Below, piece after piece: positions 36,306-47,649 of a stretch of 64,000 nucleotides of DNA (within the stretch, counting starts at the first letter, position 1; every line of letters begins with the position of its first letter). This DNA is from Sialis fuliginosa (taxonomy: Eukaryota > Arthropoda > Insecta > Megaloptera > Sialidae). Under the pieces are notes generated by a model. That model was not told where the DNA came from. It made no database searches and saw only the letters and a program-made list of their open reading frames with translations. The position numbers and the translations under genes were made by a program. The stretch is from the NCBI GenBank assembly GCA_961205875.1, contig OY540812.1:24623098-24687097 (forward strand), read 5' to 3'.

Positions 36306-36341
36306 CTGATGAGGACTTATTGTGAAGTCGAAATACGTATC
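36306..36341 (+). ncRNA. Hammerhead-ribozyme-like core, candidate A
   Basis: CTGATGA (36306-36312), one base, stem II GACTT/AAGTC (36314-36318 with 36325-36329), GAAA (36330-36333), stem III ATAC/GTAT (36333-36336 with 36337-36340), then C at 36341 as the cleavage-site residue. All conserved core residues of a hammerhead are present. Stem III has no loop, as in dimeric hammerheads of retrozymes and Penelope-like elements. A convincing stem I is not visible, so activity is unproven. It directly abuts the MITE that ends at 36298 and is followed by about 45 bp shared with candidate B. Confidence 0.45.
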
Positions 36342-36390
36342 AAGTGACATTGTTTTCTTGTGGTTAAGGTGTATTTAGTTTAAGTGACTA

Positions 36391-37596
36391 AATCCTGGTA
36401 TTAAAAAGAATTTGCTTGAGTGCAAATGCAAATTAGCTTCCAGCTAACGCTATCTGCTAAGTATTAAATAAAAATAACAACACACTCACAGTTGTATCCA
36501 ATGAAATCAAACATATAATCACTTTGATGCATGCAACCCACGTTACCACCTCGATTTTTTTGAATTTTTCAATTTATTTAATTATTAACGTATTCAGATC
36601 CGGTTTTTTGCTCTTTTTAGTTACTTTAGTGATTAATGTACATAAAAATGTGGTCTAATTGGAATAATTATTTATAATGTAAGATTTTTAAATAAACAAA
36701 CTAAAAAAAATGACGTTTTTTTTTGAAAAAATTCATTTTTAAAGAATCCATCCAAGGAACTAACTGAGGTCACTTATTACGAATCCGCTATCAGAATTCC
36801 GAAATTCAAGATGGCGGATTCAATATGGAGAACACCAACATTTAAATCTTCGAGACTATTGATAAAAATGTTCATTCAGGGGATTTTCGGTTCACTAATT
36901 ACAAATCCAATGTCAGATTCATGTAATTCAAAATGGTTAATCTAATATGGCTGACAGTAATACGTTAATTCGAAAAATTCGATGAGATTTCGGAAATTCA
37001 CTGTTTTTGTAGCACAAGTCGACACTTATTTCCACATAACTCTATATAACGGAAAAAATAATAAAAAAAAATGGAGCTAGAACTCTTCACGTCCTCGTCG
37101 TTAGCTCTGGATTGTGCCGAGAAAGAGTGAATTTTCAAAATCTCATCGAATTTACGTATTGATGTCAGCCATATTGGATAAACCATTTTGAATTACGTGA
37201 ATCTGACATTGGATTTGTAATTAGTGAACCCAAAAACCCCTGAATAAACATTTTTATCAATATTCTCGAAGATTTAAATGTCGGATTCCTCCATATTGAA
37301 TCCGCCATCTTGAATTTCACAAATCTGATAGCGGATTCGTAATCAGCGACCCCAAAAACCCCCAAATGAGAATTTTCACGATCATACGATCATTTAAAAA
37401 ATGTATACTTCAAAGGGTTAAAGTAAGTGCTGCCAAGTGTATCTCATAAAATGCATGGTATTTACATTATTATACATTTATTACCACTGCTTTAAAATAT
37501 CAAGCAATTACATAACAAGTTGACACCTAACAGATGGTGTTAGCTGGAAGCTAATTTGCATTTGCACTCAAGCAAATTTTTTATAATACCGGACAT
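36391..37596. mobile_element. ATGTCCGG-family foldback, large copy with nested palindrome
   Basis: The left arm contains GCTTGAGTGCAAATGCAAAT and GCTTCCAGCTAACGCTATCT. The right arm contains their near-perfect complements (about 37535-37580) and ends GGTATTATAA-like then GGACAT. The core is interrupted by an unrelated palindrome at 36766-37356. Confidence 0.7.
36766..37356. mobile_element. Palindrome with duplicated arm modules, nested
   Basis: ATTACGAATCCGCTATCAGA appears at the left and in complement at the right. Each arm also contains two diverged direct modules: one with AAGATGGCGGATTCAATATGG, the other with AAATGG and AATATGGCTG, each preceded by an ATTAC-AATCC word. So the element is an inverted repeat of a direct repeat. 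Confidence 0.7.
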
Positions 37597-38219
37597 AACA
37601 GACGCAGTTTCTCTGTTTTTCAGTAGTTACTTTTGGAGATCTATTATTTTGAGTTTTGGTGTGGCAATAGCTTATAATATCTACCACCACAGTTCATGTA
37701 GAATTAAATTGTTTTATACAGGTTGTTTTTGAATTTTTAAATAGGACGTCCTACATTTTTCTTTTAAACAGTACTTATGTTACTTTCAATACCCTTCCAT
37801 CTTTTGAATAATAAAAATGTCCTATCCTATACCCATATCATTAATTATCGTGTTATTTCTATTTATTGATTAACAAAAAAATAATATCTGCAAAATATAT
37901 TCTACTTTAAAAATATAATATGTGTGTAAAAACCATTATTAATTAACGGAGTCGTGTCTATTAACCCACTTTGGTTCCACCCAAAATTTTATCATTTGTA
38001 TCCATAGCAACGATAGCAAAAAATTTAGCTCTACATATAAATACAATGTTTTATATGGAAAATTTGGGATTACTTTTACCCCGTTGAAGAACCGTTTTCG
38101 TTATTTCGGCCATAACATTTTTTTTAAACTGAGTGAAGTAAACTTATACGAAAAATCATCCCTGTAGGGTAAGTGGGATACCTTTTTAAACGTTTGAGAA
38201 CAACACTTTTATTTATATA
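37597..38219. other. AT-rich spacer
   Basis: No gene or repeat arm recognised. Confidence 0.4.
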
Positions 38220-38610
38220 TACCGGGTGTTCCAGACCACCCGTCCACTATGTTTTACGCCCAAACTATTGAATTTTATGATAAAAGAATTACTATACATA
38301 TCGACCCTAAAGAATTTCAGGAAAATATTTAAAATTAGAATTTTTTTTTAATAAAATTTAAAATTTTCTTATCAAAAGTTGTTAATTTAAATATATATTT
38401 TAAGATAAAGTACTAATTGATATATCATCATTTCCATTTAAAATTTTTGAATTATCCCCTATTGAAGTTTTGCATTTTTGATATGTCGCGTATGCCACTT
38501 GAAATTATCCAAATCTCAAATAATCATACATCATTAGAAAGTTCATTATTTCTACTTTCAAAACAAATTTTAAAAATAAAATTTCATTAATATTTAACGA
38601 AACTATACCT

Positions 38611-38745
38611 TTTACAGTATAAATTCACACTTATGAAACATAAATTCACATTAACGAAAACTGATTTCACACAAATGAAATATAATTTCACATTAATGAA
38701 AACTTATTTCACACAAATGAAAACAGAATTCACATTTCAAGTGTG
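38611..38745. repeat. Minisatellite of hairpin-forming 21-bp units, left array
   Basis: Units of the form ATTTCACATTAATGAAAACT alternate with ATTTCACACAAATGAAATAT. Each contains TTTCA and TGAAA half-sites in inverse orientation, so each single unit can fold. Confidence 0.7.
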
Positions 38746-39236
38746 AAATTAATATCAAAAATTCAATGTAGATTTATAAGTTTTTTATTCCTTATAATAT
38801 TAAATATATATGTTAATTATATCACATTTCAATAAGGTCTTCCTGGCGCAATGATGCAGCATAATATCGTTCGACATGATTTTGCATATCCAAGATGTTA
38901 TGAAATCTCTTAAATTGCCACATTAGCAATGTTTTTTTTAAGTAGAGCTCCTTTAAACTGTTAGTAAAACGACATATCCAGGGAAGAATGCATGTATATT
39001 GAATTATACATGTGCGAACAATCAAGCACCAATCATTTTAAAATTTTGAATGCGTATTTTGGAAGACATTGCTCCATGTCGAACGATATTATGCTGTAAT
39101 ATCATTGCACCAGGACGAACTTATTAAATGTGGGATTTGGTTAACCCCTGTGTAGGATCCTAAGGTTAATATAATAGGGAATAAAAAACCTTTAAACATG
39201 TATTATTTTGTTAAAAAATTTATTTTCCTATAATAT

Positions 39237-39440
39237 GTGATTTCTGTTTTCATATGTGTGAAATCAGTTTTCATTAATGTGAAATTATATTTCATTTGTG
39301 CGAAATCAGATTTCATTAGTGTGAAATTATATTTCATTTGTGCGAAATCAGTTTTCGTTAGTGTGAAATTATATTTCATTTGTGCGAAATCTGTTTTCGT
39401 TAATGTGAAATTATGTTTCACGAGTGTGAATTTATACTGT
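39237..39440. repeat. Minisatellite of hairpin-forming 21-bp units, right array
   Basis: About ten 21-bp units (42-bp higher period) such as TTTCATTAATGTGAAATTAT and TTTCATTTGTGCGAAATCAG. Because 21 is a multiple of three, open frames of 83-93 codons appear on both strands; these are artefacts of the repeat. Confidence 0.8.
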
Positions 39441-39735
39441 AAAACCCTCAAATTTGGAAACAAGTCGCCATATTTTCTAAACAATTGAATGTATGAAAAA
39501 ATTTTTTTTACAAGTTACTTACTTTTTTATGATCTTTAAAATTATCTACTTTTGGATATACCGTTCCATTTGATTTTGCTGAGAAACGGGCATGTACTCC
39601 TCAAACTACCCCCCAAGGAGGAGTTGTAGGGGGTTGAAAATATTTTCCTGAAATTTTTAGGGTTGATATAATAATATATTTTCAATAGTTTGGGATTAAA
39701 ACATAGTGGACGGGTGGTCACCCGGTAGATACGTA

Positions 39736-41731
39736 GAGTCATTCCATGTCAAATCAACACAGGGTATAAACCTCACCATCTCAGATTTTCATGAAATTTG
39801 ACACAATTATACTATTCATTTAGACTTGGAAAAATATCAAATTTTATTGAGATATGTCTACTGGTTTTGAAATTACAGCTATGTAAAGTTTTCAAAAATT
39901 GGTCAAAAAACCGTGATGGAAAATTTTTGAAATGCTCTGGAAGCTGATCTAATTGACTTAGAGAACTGGGCGGGGTGTCATTTTACAGCATATTTCACAC
40001 CGATTCCAATGATATATAACACAATATGGGTTAAGAAAAAAAATGTTTTCAAAATCAAAGTCAAAATTTTGATTTTTAATTTCACAACAAGTACGGTTTC
40101 AAAAATTTTCAAATTAATACCAAACATAGTCATTATAGTTGTGAATCACCTGGAAAAATATAAATGTGGGATGACAATGGATTCTATGTTAAAATAATTT
40201 AAGAGTGAAGCTCGAATTTAAAAATCGCTCTGTATTTAGACTGTGAAAAATTCAACAATGCTAAAATGTATACTTGCATGAACATGAACACTAATATGAA
40301 GTAACAATACAGTACTAAATTCAAAATGGGCTATTTTTTGCCACAGAAGCATGGCCCTCGCATTACCACGGGCCCCCCAACTGGAATTGTTACGAAAAAA
40401 ATTTTACGTTTTCAAAACTTTTCAAATTAATACCAAGAATAGTCATTATAGTTGTGAATCACCTGGCAAAATATAAATGTGGGATGATAATGGGTTCAAT
40501 GATAAAATAATTTAAGACTGAAGCTCGAATTTAAAAATCACTGTGTATACAGGAAATATTTATGCTATTATAAAATTTTAGGCTTAAATTGGTAAATTTT
40601 ACACATAACATAGTAGCTAGTTCAATGTAATAAAAAGCTGTTTTGTTATATTTGAAGTACCAGTAATCCAAGTTTCAAAATTCCAATTTGTTAATGTCAA
40701 ACTAATACAATGACATGTAAGCTGTATGTGGTAACCTTATGGGATCGACTTTAGTTTGAATTAAAAATAAATAAATAAAACTATTAGCTTTCATCATTTT
40801 TGAAGTAAGTAAGCTTGTTGCAAATAAATCAACAATACTACAAAATATCTTCAGTTATAATTAAAAATATATACAAAAGTAAATCCTGTGACTGGGAGAA
40901 TTAATGTTATTCTTGAAAATGAATTATGAATTTATAAATTAAAATTTTGAATTGAAAGGCCTAAAAAATAAACTTTGATATTATTTATTTTTTCTATTTA
41001 AAGACCTTAAAAAAGGTCGTTCAAATAAACCTGTATGGTCGAAAAAAAATTTCTTAAGGGGCTCGCAACAATTCCAGTTGGGGGGCCCGTGGTAATGCAA
41101 GGGCCATGCTTCTGTGGCAAAAAATAGCCCATTTTGAATTTAGTAATGTATTGTTACTTCATATTAGTGTTCATGTTCATGCAAGTATACATTTTAGCAT
41201 TGTTGAATTTTTCACAGTCTAAATACAGAGCGATTTTTAAATTCGAGCTTCACTCTTAAATTATTTTAACATAGAATCCATTGTCATCCCACATTTATAT
41301 TTTTCCAGGTGATTCACAACTATAATGACTATGTTTGGTATTAATTTGAAAATTTTTGAAACCGTACTTGTTGTGAAATTAAAAATCAAAATTTTGACTT
41401 TGATTTTGAAAACATTTTTTTTCTTAACCCATATTGTGTTGTATATCATTGGAATCGGTGTGAAATATGCTGTAAAATGACACCCCGCCCAGTTCTCTAA
41501 GTCAATTAGATCAGCTTCCAGAGCATTTCAAAAATTTTCCATCACGGTTTTTTGACCAATTTTTGAAAACTTTACATAGCTGTAATTTAAAAACCAGTAG
41601 ACATATCTCAATAAAATTTGATATTTTTCCAAGTCTAAATGAATAGTACAATTGTACCAAATTTCATGAAAATCTGAGTTGGTGAGGTAAATTTTTCATT
41701 AAAATTGTGTTGATTTGACATGGAATGACTC
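39736..41731. mobile_element. 2.0-kb near-perfect foldback, GAGTCATTCCATGTCAAATC termini
   Basis: Arms of about 660 bp (39736-40395 and 41065-41731) match almost base for base, including a 62-codon frame that appears identically on both strands. Ends are GAGTCATTCCATGTCAAATC and its complement. A 3-bp GTA flanks both sides (39733-39735 and 41732-41734), which could be a target duplication or chance. The spacer holds a direct, diverged copy of an arm segment (about 40398-40550). The high arm identity suggests recent origin or conversion between arms. Confidence 0.85.
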
Positions 41732-41833
41732 GTACAAAAATAGAACGACATATATTACATATTAAAACATGTACATATAAATCTCCAAGAATGATAAAAT
41801 ATTTAACTGTCACTAAAATAGTTAATAACTATT

Positions 41834-42138
41834 ATGTCCGGTATTATAAAGGAACTAGCAAGCACTTTCAAATGGGGTATTAATTATGTGATAGTATCTA
41901 TGGATTAGCTATGGAATTTAGAGCAGTGTTACTTACAACTTATTGTAACACAATTGGCGACTGTAATAATTTTCATAATATCGCCACTGTTTTAATACCA
42001 TGTTTACATACCACGCGTGCGCGAAAATTATTAAACACTTCATGAAACTTTAAGAGAACTGTCATATAGGTTTGAAACTTCATTTGGAAGTGCTTGCTAG
42101 CTAGCAAATTTTGGTAGCTTGTTTATAATACTGGGCAT
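41834..42138. mobile_element. ATGTCCGG-family foldback, 305-bp copy
   Basis: ATGTCCGGTATTATAAAGGA and ATGCCCAGTATTATAAACAA (complement) bound the copy. Strong similarity to 34674-34943, with an extra CCACGCGTGCGCG-containing segment in the middle. Confidence 0.8.
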
Positions 42139-42164
42139 TAGAGAATAAATTCTAAATGTTTCTA

Positions 42165-43135
42165 TTATACACTCAGAAAAAACAGTACATTTTATCGAAA
42201 AAATACTCATTTTCAAAATAATGCCAGTAGGTCAAATATTATACTTTTTTGACTCACAGGGAGTGAAAATTGAAGGAAAATTTATCTTATTTTCGAATCA
42301 ATGGGTATTTTTATGTTATTGAATGTTTTTATGATCACACCGCGGTTGAATAAAAAATTGTAAAATGATTTATTTTTCTCAACTTTCGTTTTTTGAGATA
42401 TTCGAGTTTGTATAAAAAAATACCGAAAAGCTTTAAACAACCATAAGGGAATAATTCTGGTTATACAGAAAAAATTAAGCTTAAAAAATCAGTCTGATAG
42501 TATTTAAAAGTTATTCATTTAAACTTAACCCTTTGAATACGAAAAACAAAACAATGTTCGAGTTTAAATAATTTTGTAAAAATGACTATTTTAATCTTAC
42601 AATTAATTCTAATTACTTCTAATATTAAGAACAGATCCAGAAAAAAATCTTTATAAAAAATCATTCTATGTTTATGTGAACCAAGGTTCCAGCAAAATCT
42701 TTTATTTTGACTGAGAAATAGCATTTTGATTTTTTTAAGTTTTCTCGAAAAGCAGTCAGCACTGAAAAAATGGGGGCAAAAATTTGTTTTTGGTCAAAAA
42801 ATATTCCAAAAAAATTTCAGATGTTTTGTTACGATAACAAGTTTATTTATAATACAGTACGTTTTCATTGAAACTATATCTTAAAACCATAAATTTATTT
42901 AAAGCGTTTTATCACGCATCCTCGTGCAAACATCAAAAAGTGCAAAAATAAATCAATTTTACAATTTTTTATTCAATCGTGGTTCGGTCATAAAAAACGT
43001 TCAAAAACATTTGAAATATCAGTAGATTCGAAAATATGCCATCAATTTTCAATCTCTGTAAAGTCCAAAACAAACCATACAATGCTTTGAAAATGAACAA
43101 TTTTGTCGAAAAAATTTAGTGTTACTTTAATCTTT
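42165..43135. mobile_element. Diverged foldback
   Basis: GGTTGAATAAAAAATTGTAA at about 42354 pairs with TTACAATTTTTTATTCAATC at about 42958. Outer blocks CTCATTTTCAAAATAATG and TTTGAAAATGA also match in inverse. The arms have many substitutions, and the boundaries are approximate. A 69-codon minus-strand frame in the loop has no recognisable family. Confidence 0.6.
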
Positions 43136-44130
43136 TTCGTCTAAATTATTTTATCATTTTTGAAGCTTTTACCTATCCTACTACATAGGTAACCTTTTGG
43201 CAGTCGATTTTTGTATTGTTTTGTTTTTCAACTTTAAGGTACACAACCGTACAGGTGGAAAAATATTTTTAACTCAAAAAATATTTCCAGCCACTTTTTT
43301 GAAACAGGAAATGTGCAGTGGCTCGTCAGAGTTGAGCCTTAAAGGGTTATATCTAATGTATTGACCATGTTTTGACAATTTTTTCATTGGTTTATTAAAT
43401 GATGCATAAACAACATTTTAAAAATGATATTCAAAAGGAATTATAAGCGATTTTATTTTTTATTTTTAGAGCTCACTTTCCAAAGTGTCTCGACGAACGA
43501 AACAACCTAGATGGTGAAAGTGGTGAACAATGAGTATATGGTAATGTAAAGGGGCACCGTAATTCGGTCTCAAGTCAAAACAGAAGCAAAATAAGCAACC
43601 GAAAACCGCCAAACCGACATAGTCTCGAAAAAAAGTCGAAACTAACGTCGACGTATGCATGTAGTAAAACAGTTTTTAAACTTTATACTCATTTTTATCG
43701 AAACCACGTTTTTAAAAACTGCGAAAAACGTATCTTGGCCATTTTCCATTCATTCGACTTGAAATTTTAACTTCTTAGATAGATTTTACATCGAAGTACA
43801 CAAGTTTATTACGATTGGTTAACAATTACGGTTTTAATAAACAATTTAAGATCGTTTTTTTCGTCAAAAAAAAAAACAAAATTTGCAAAAATCGATATTT
43901 TTTAATAATCGCGTGTACTTCGATGGAAAAATAATCGAATAACGAAAAAAAAAGTTCCCATTGATTCGTTGTGAGCATTTTTTTATAGTTAATAAAAGAT
44001 GCTAACAATTAATTTTATGTAAATATCTCCGTATCTATTGGTTCTATTAATAAAATAGTTACTATCAAATATAAAGACGAGATTACATTTGCTGTTACAT
44101 TCAAGCGATTAACAGTATATTGATTCTAGC
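43136..44130. other. AT-rich spacer with one inverted pair
   Basis: CATCGAAGTACAC (43791-43803) pairs with GTGTACTTCGATG (43913-43925), and flanking sequence is loosely symmetric from about 43740 to 43990. Probably a decayed foldback. No gene. Confidence 0.4.
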
Positions 44131-44134
44131 GCCA

Positions 44135-44943
44135 GTACTTTTCTGTCTACATCTATCTATATATACTTATATAAAGCTGAATGTCTGTCTATCTGTCTGT
44201 CTGTTTGTGCCCTTATCACTCGAGAACCACTTATCCGATTTACGTGGTTTCTTTTTTAATTCATAGGTACGTTCTCTGGCCAGGTTATAGGTTATATTTT
44301 GTTACGTTAGGTAACATAACAACTAAGCAGTGATGATAATAGTAAATCAAGTAGGAAAAAAATTTGCCGTCGGCGCGCTATTTTGCAACTCGCTGCCTAA
44401 ACCGTTCAATATTGAACAAAATAATGTAGTAAACAACTGTGTACAATCAAATGATCTACAATAAAGTCAGCGACACCATATGTCTAACTAGTATATTTAA
44501 GCCACAATGACTGCTTTTATGTTACAAAGAAAATTAAAAATATTTGGGTTTTGTTTACGTGGACTTATGACCTGCAAAACATTAATCCTTATCGAAATAT
44601 ATTATTTCATCGTCATAAGTACTTAATGTAGATATAATTTACCCTTTACAGCATCCAATTTGGTCGTATAGTTTAGAAAATATCTTGAAATATATTCGCT
44701 CGATGGCGACCCGTGTCGCGGCGTGCGGTAAAGAAGAAATGTGCCGAAGACGCTGGGCAGAGTGAATGATCACAGGCCGGTATTCTTTTGATTGTCAATT
44801 GTTTATTTTGTTTTCAATAATTAAAAATTATTTTTACTTTTTGTTCTGATTTGTTAGGTAGATAATTAATTCAACTATACATTTTTTAAATCATAAACAA
44901 TAATTCCGTAGTCCACGCCAGCAAAGCCGCGCGGGCCCAGGTA
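44135..44943 (+). repeat. Arthropod-wide repeat with TCTG-rich head, possibly Helitron-like
   Basis: A head with TATATAAAGCTGAATGTCTG, a run of CTGT units and CGAGAACCACTTATCCGATT is followed after about 650 bp by a GC-rich tail CAGCAAAGCCGCGCGGGCC. Heads of this type are widespread in arthropod genomes and the head-tail arrangement has been linked to Helitron-like elements. I see no helicase frame. Related heads lie at 56602-56790 (minus) and 63745-63957. Confidence 0.45.
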
Positions 44944-44949
44944 GTTTAA

Positions 44950-46660
44950 AATATGGCAAGCATGCGTTCTTGTTTGACTATCCATTTTTATCACCTTGCG
45001 AGAATACAACTACCTGGTACATTTGTGCCTGTTCAGACTTGCTTTTGCACGCACCAGTAAGCCACTCGCATGAAAAAGTAGACCCGAATCCGAGTCGATC
45101 ACATGCGCATTATTACGTAATAACTGGTGTTGACACTTACGAGTACTCGGTCGAACAAAACATCAAATGTAAACCCCCCATTCTAGTGTAAACTCATACG
45201 AACGTTTTGAAAAGAGCATCATTCATTGAATGAAGCACTTGTAAGAGATTTATATTAATAATTCACGAAAAATAAATAGAATTTGTACGGAAGTAGTCAG
45301 AACTGTATTATCTGTCTTATAATATACCATACCTTAAACAAATTGTTAAACTCTATCGTGGAGTAGGTACTTATATTAGTTGCTGCTCTTTTTTTTATAA
45401 ATGCAATTATATATTACTCAGATTCACAATCAATTTATTTCCAAGCAGTAGGATAATACCTGTTGAATGATTTGATTTTTTAAAACTTAAATGATTTTGT
45501 ACTAACAATAAGTATAACAATTTTATAATATTTTGCAGACCCGGCAAACACCGAAAATTGTTTTAAAAGGTTCGGTTTCAGTATACATTTTTAATAGAGT
45601 TCGGTTGAAGACAGGATTATTAGGTCATTATAATGTTTCCAACTATACAACCTGACAAATAGTAACGGCCGATGGTAACTTATATGTTCAAGTTTCATCT
45701 TACATATATATTTACGATATTTGCACATGAATTATATGTCAAAATGAATTATATTTTTACCGCATTTCATTATCATTATTGCAACTTTTGCTAATAACAT
45801 TCATAACGAACAAGGTTTCATCAAGTGATATTCACGAAGTATTATCTTTTTTCATTGCGTATTTTCGAACTACAATTGATAACAATTAGTTTTTTATCGA
45901 CCGTTTTCACAGCACAACTTTAATATTTTCTACGTTGTGTATCTCATTGAATACAATTTACAATAAATAGGTTTTCATCCGCTGTTTTCACGTCTACTAT
46001 TTGTTATTAATTGTAATAAAATTAAGAACTATATTTTCTGCGTTAAATGGTGTTAAACTTCCGAATGCGTTTTTAAAACGCCATGTTAGCCAAAATTTAA
46101 AAAAAACACGTGTTTAATGTTTTTCGATGTACTACGTGTGTGCAAAGTTTCAAGAATATCAGCGAGTGGCACTTGGGTAGGTTTACTTGTCAGAGCAGCT
46201 ATCACGCTGATTTTGATCTCAATTTATAGATCTCGATTAGATCTACGAGGTACAAGAACAAATCAAATCATTTAACCTGTTTTAATAAGTGAAAAACTTA
46301 ATAATAATAAAAATTAAATCATAATGATAATACAAAAGACGCAAAGCTTTGGAATGAACGTCTCAGCAACTATCGGAAAATATACTATTACCAGTACCTG
46401 AAAGGGTGAGGAGGTACAGAGTAAGCCAAAATGCGGCTTGGTCAATCCCTTGACTGTGCATCCCGATACACGCATTTTTTTTAATTAGCAACGAGAGCAT
46501 GTATTTTTATAATAATTTTACCAACATACTTTGGTGATAAACATTTTTCTTTTATTGTCGAAGTGAACGACCAACGGTGTATTCTGTGCAACTAACAAAA
46601 ATCAAACAAAATCCTACCAAATACAATAACAAAAAAATTAAAACACATTTGTCGTATAAG
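44950..46660. other. AT-rich region, no gene recognised
   Basis: A 73-codon frame at 44970-45191 has mixed composition but no recognisable family. Two diverged direct words (ACCGTTTTCACAGC and CGCTGTTTTCACGT) lie at about 45900-45990. A perfect ATTACGTAAT palindrome lies at about 45110. Confidence 0.35.
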
Positions 46661-46661
46661 A

Positions 46662-46875
46662 AGCTGCGGTACAAAACCGGATAGATTCATTTTTGCAAAT
46701 TAAAACTTTTATAGTGGATTTGTTAGCTTTTGTTCCGCGAAACGTTTTTACAGAGGTTTTAGCAATATCTGATCCGTGACGTGATCTTTGGTCAGTCGAT
46801 CCGATGATGGTTGAAAATTCCGAATCGAAAAAAAATTCGGTTCAAAGTGGATTTATCCGGTTTTGTTCCGCAGCT
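46662..46875. mobile_element. 214-bp palindromic MITE
   Basis: AGCTGCGGTACAAAACCGGA pairs with TCCGGTTTTGTTCCGCAGCT at the right end, one mismatch in 20. The loop repeats part of the end (TTTGTTCCGCG). No target duplication evident. Confidence 0.75.
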
Positions 46876-47162
46876 CCTCATATTTCAGCGAGACGATAAT
46901 AGGTATATTCTATGCGAACAAGTAAAATATACAGTATGTACTGACTCAATGCTAAAAAAATTAATAAATCGGTATATTCAAATCAGATTTTCTTAATAAA
47001 ATGTTTCAAATTTTTATTTCCCAATAAAACTACATTAAAAACTTTTTGTTACTCGCAGTTTTGAGGGAGCAATAAACGGATATCGAGATGTTTTTTTGAT
47101 CGGTTCGGTATTCCGGCTTTGACGTTTTGATTGAATACATACACCTTCTATTGTTTATTTAA

Positions 47163-47253
47163 CCCTTTCAGACCTGAATTTTTAATATTGAAAATAAATT
47201 TCAAAAGCACGGAACAAAAGTACGAATTGGCACAGTAAGAGAGGCCGAAAGGG
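47163..47253. mobile_element. 91-bp piggyBac-type MITE with TTAA duplication
   Basis: CCCTTTCAGACC at the left and CCCTTTCGGCC (complement) at the right are directly flanked by TTAA (47159-47162 and 47254-47257). TTAA-specific insertion and a CCC-type terminus are characteristic of the piggyBac superfamily. Non-coding. Confidence 0.75.
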
Positions 47254-47541
47254 TTAAGTAAAGTTATAAAATTACTATTTACTTGAGAATAACAATAACT
47301 TCTTATTAAAGGTTTTCGGTCAATAATGTACTAAAATATATGTTATATGTTTGAAAATAATGCCATTTCAGAACAGACACACCAAATTCCAAATTAGGAG
47401 TGTTCTTTACTACCTTAGAAGTGCTTCGGTTCCGATTATATCTGTTGTAACTTGTAAGAGTCTAATAATGGACATTGCTGTAAAGAAATTGGATGATTTT
47501 TCATAAATATACACCTTAACCACAATAAAACAATGTCACTC

Positions 47542-47577
47542 GACACGTGTTTCAACTTCACAAGAAGTTCTCATCAG
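47542..47577 (-). ncRNA. Hammerhead-ribozyme-like core, candidate B
   Basis: On the minus strand: CTGATGA (47577-47571), one base, stem II AACTT/AAGTT (47569-47565 with 47558-47554; can extend by one more C-G pair), GAAA (47553-47550), stem III ACAC/GTGT (47550-47547 with 47546-47543), then C at 47542. Compared with candidate A, stem II and stem III each differ by a compensating pair, so pairing is kept. Downstream, about 45 bp (GTGACATTGTTTT then TTGTGGTTAAGGTGTAT) is shared with candidate A. Stem I is not convincing. Confidence 0.45.
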
Positions 47578-47649
47578 ACTGTCTGGAACTGTTAGGCTTT
47601 ATTATTGTTAAGATGTACATTTTTATTTGAAGTGTTTTTTTTTTTGCTT

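Larger units (their letters stand above)
38222..39725. mobile_element. 1.5-kb foldback, CCGGGTG termini, TA duplication, hairpin minisatellites
   Basis: CCGGGTG followed by CCACCCGTCCACTATG is present at both ends in inverse orientation. TA flanks both sides (38220-38221 and 39726-39727). The left end has seven extra bases relative to the right. Each arm carries an array of 21-bp units of the TTTCAT-x-TGTGAAAT type, about six units near 38611-38745 and about ten near 39237-39440. A 67-codon minus-strand frame (38822-39025) in the centre might be a transposase relic but was not recognised. Confidence 0.75.

Noticed and set aside
39203-39488. Overlapping frames of 83 and 93 codons on both strands
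   Set aside because: Both arise from 21-bp units (a multiple of three) of the minisatellite.
40009-40197. 62-codon frame identical to one at 41261-41449
   Set aside because: Mirror copies in the arms of a foldback; no protein family seen.
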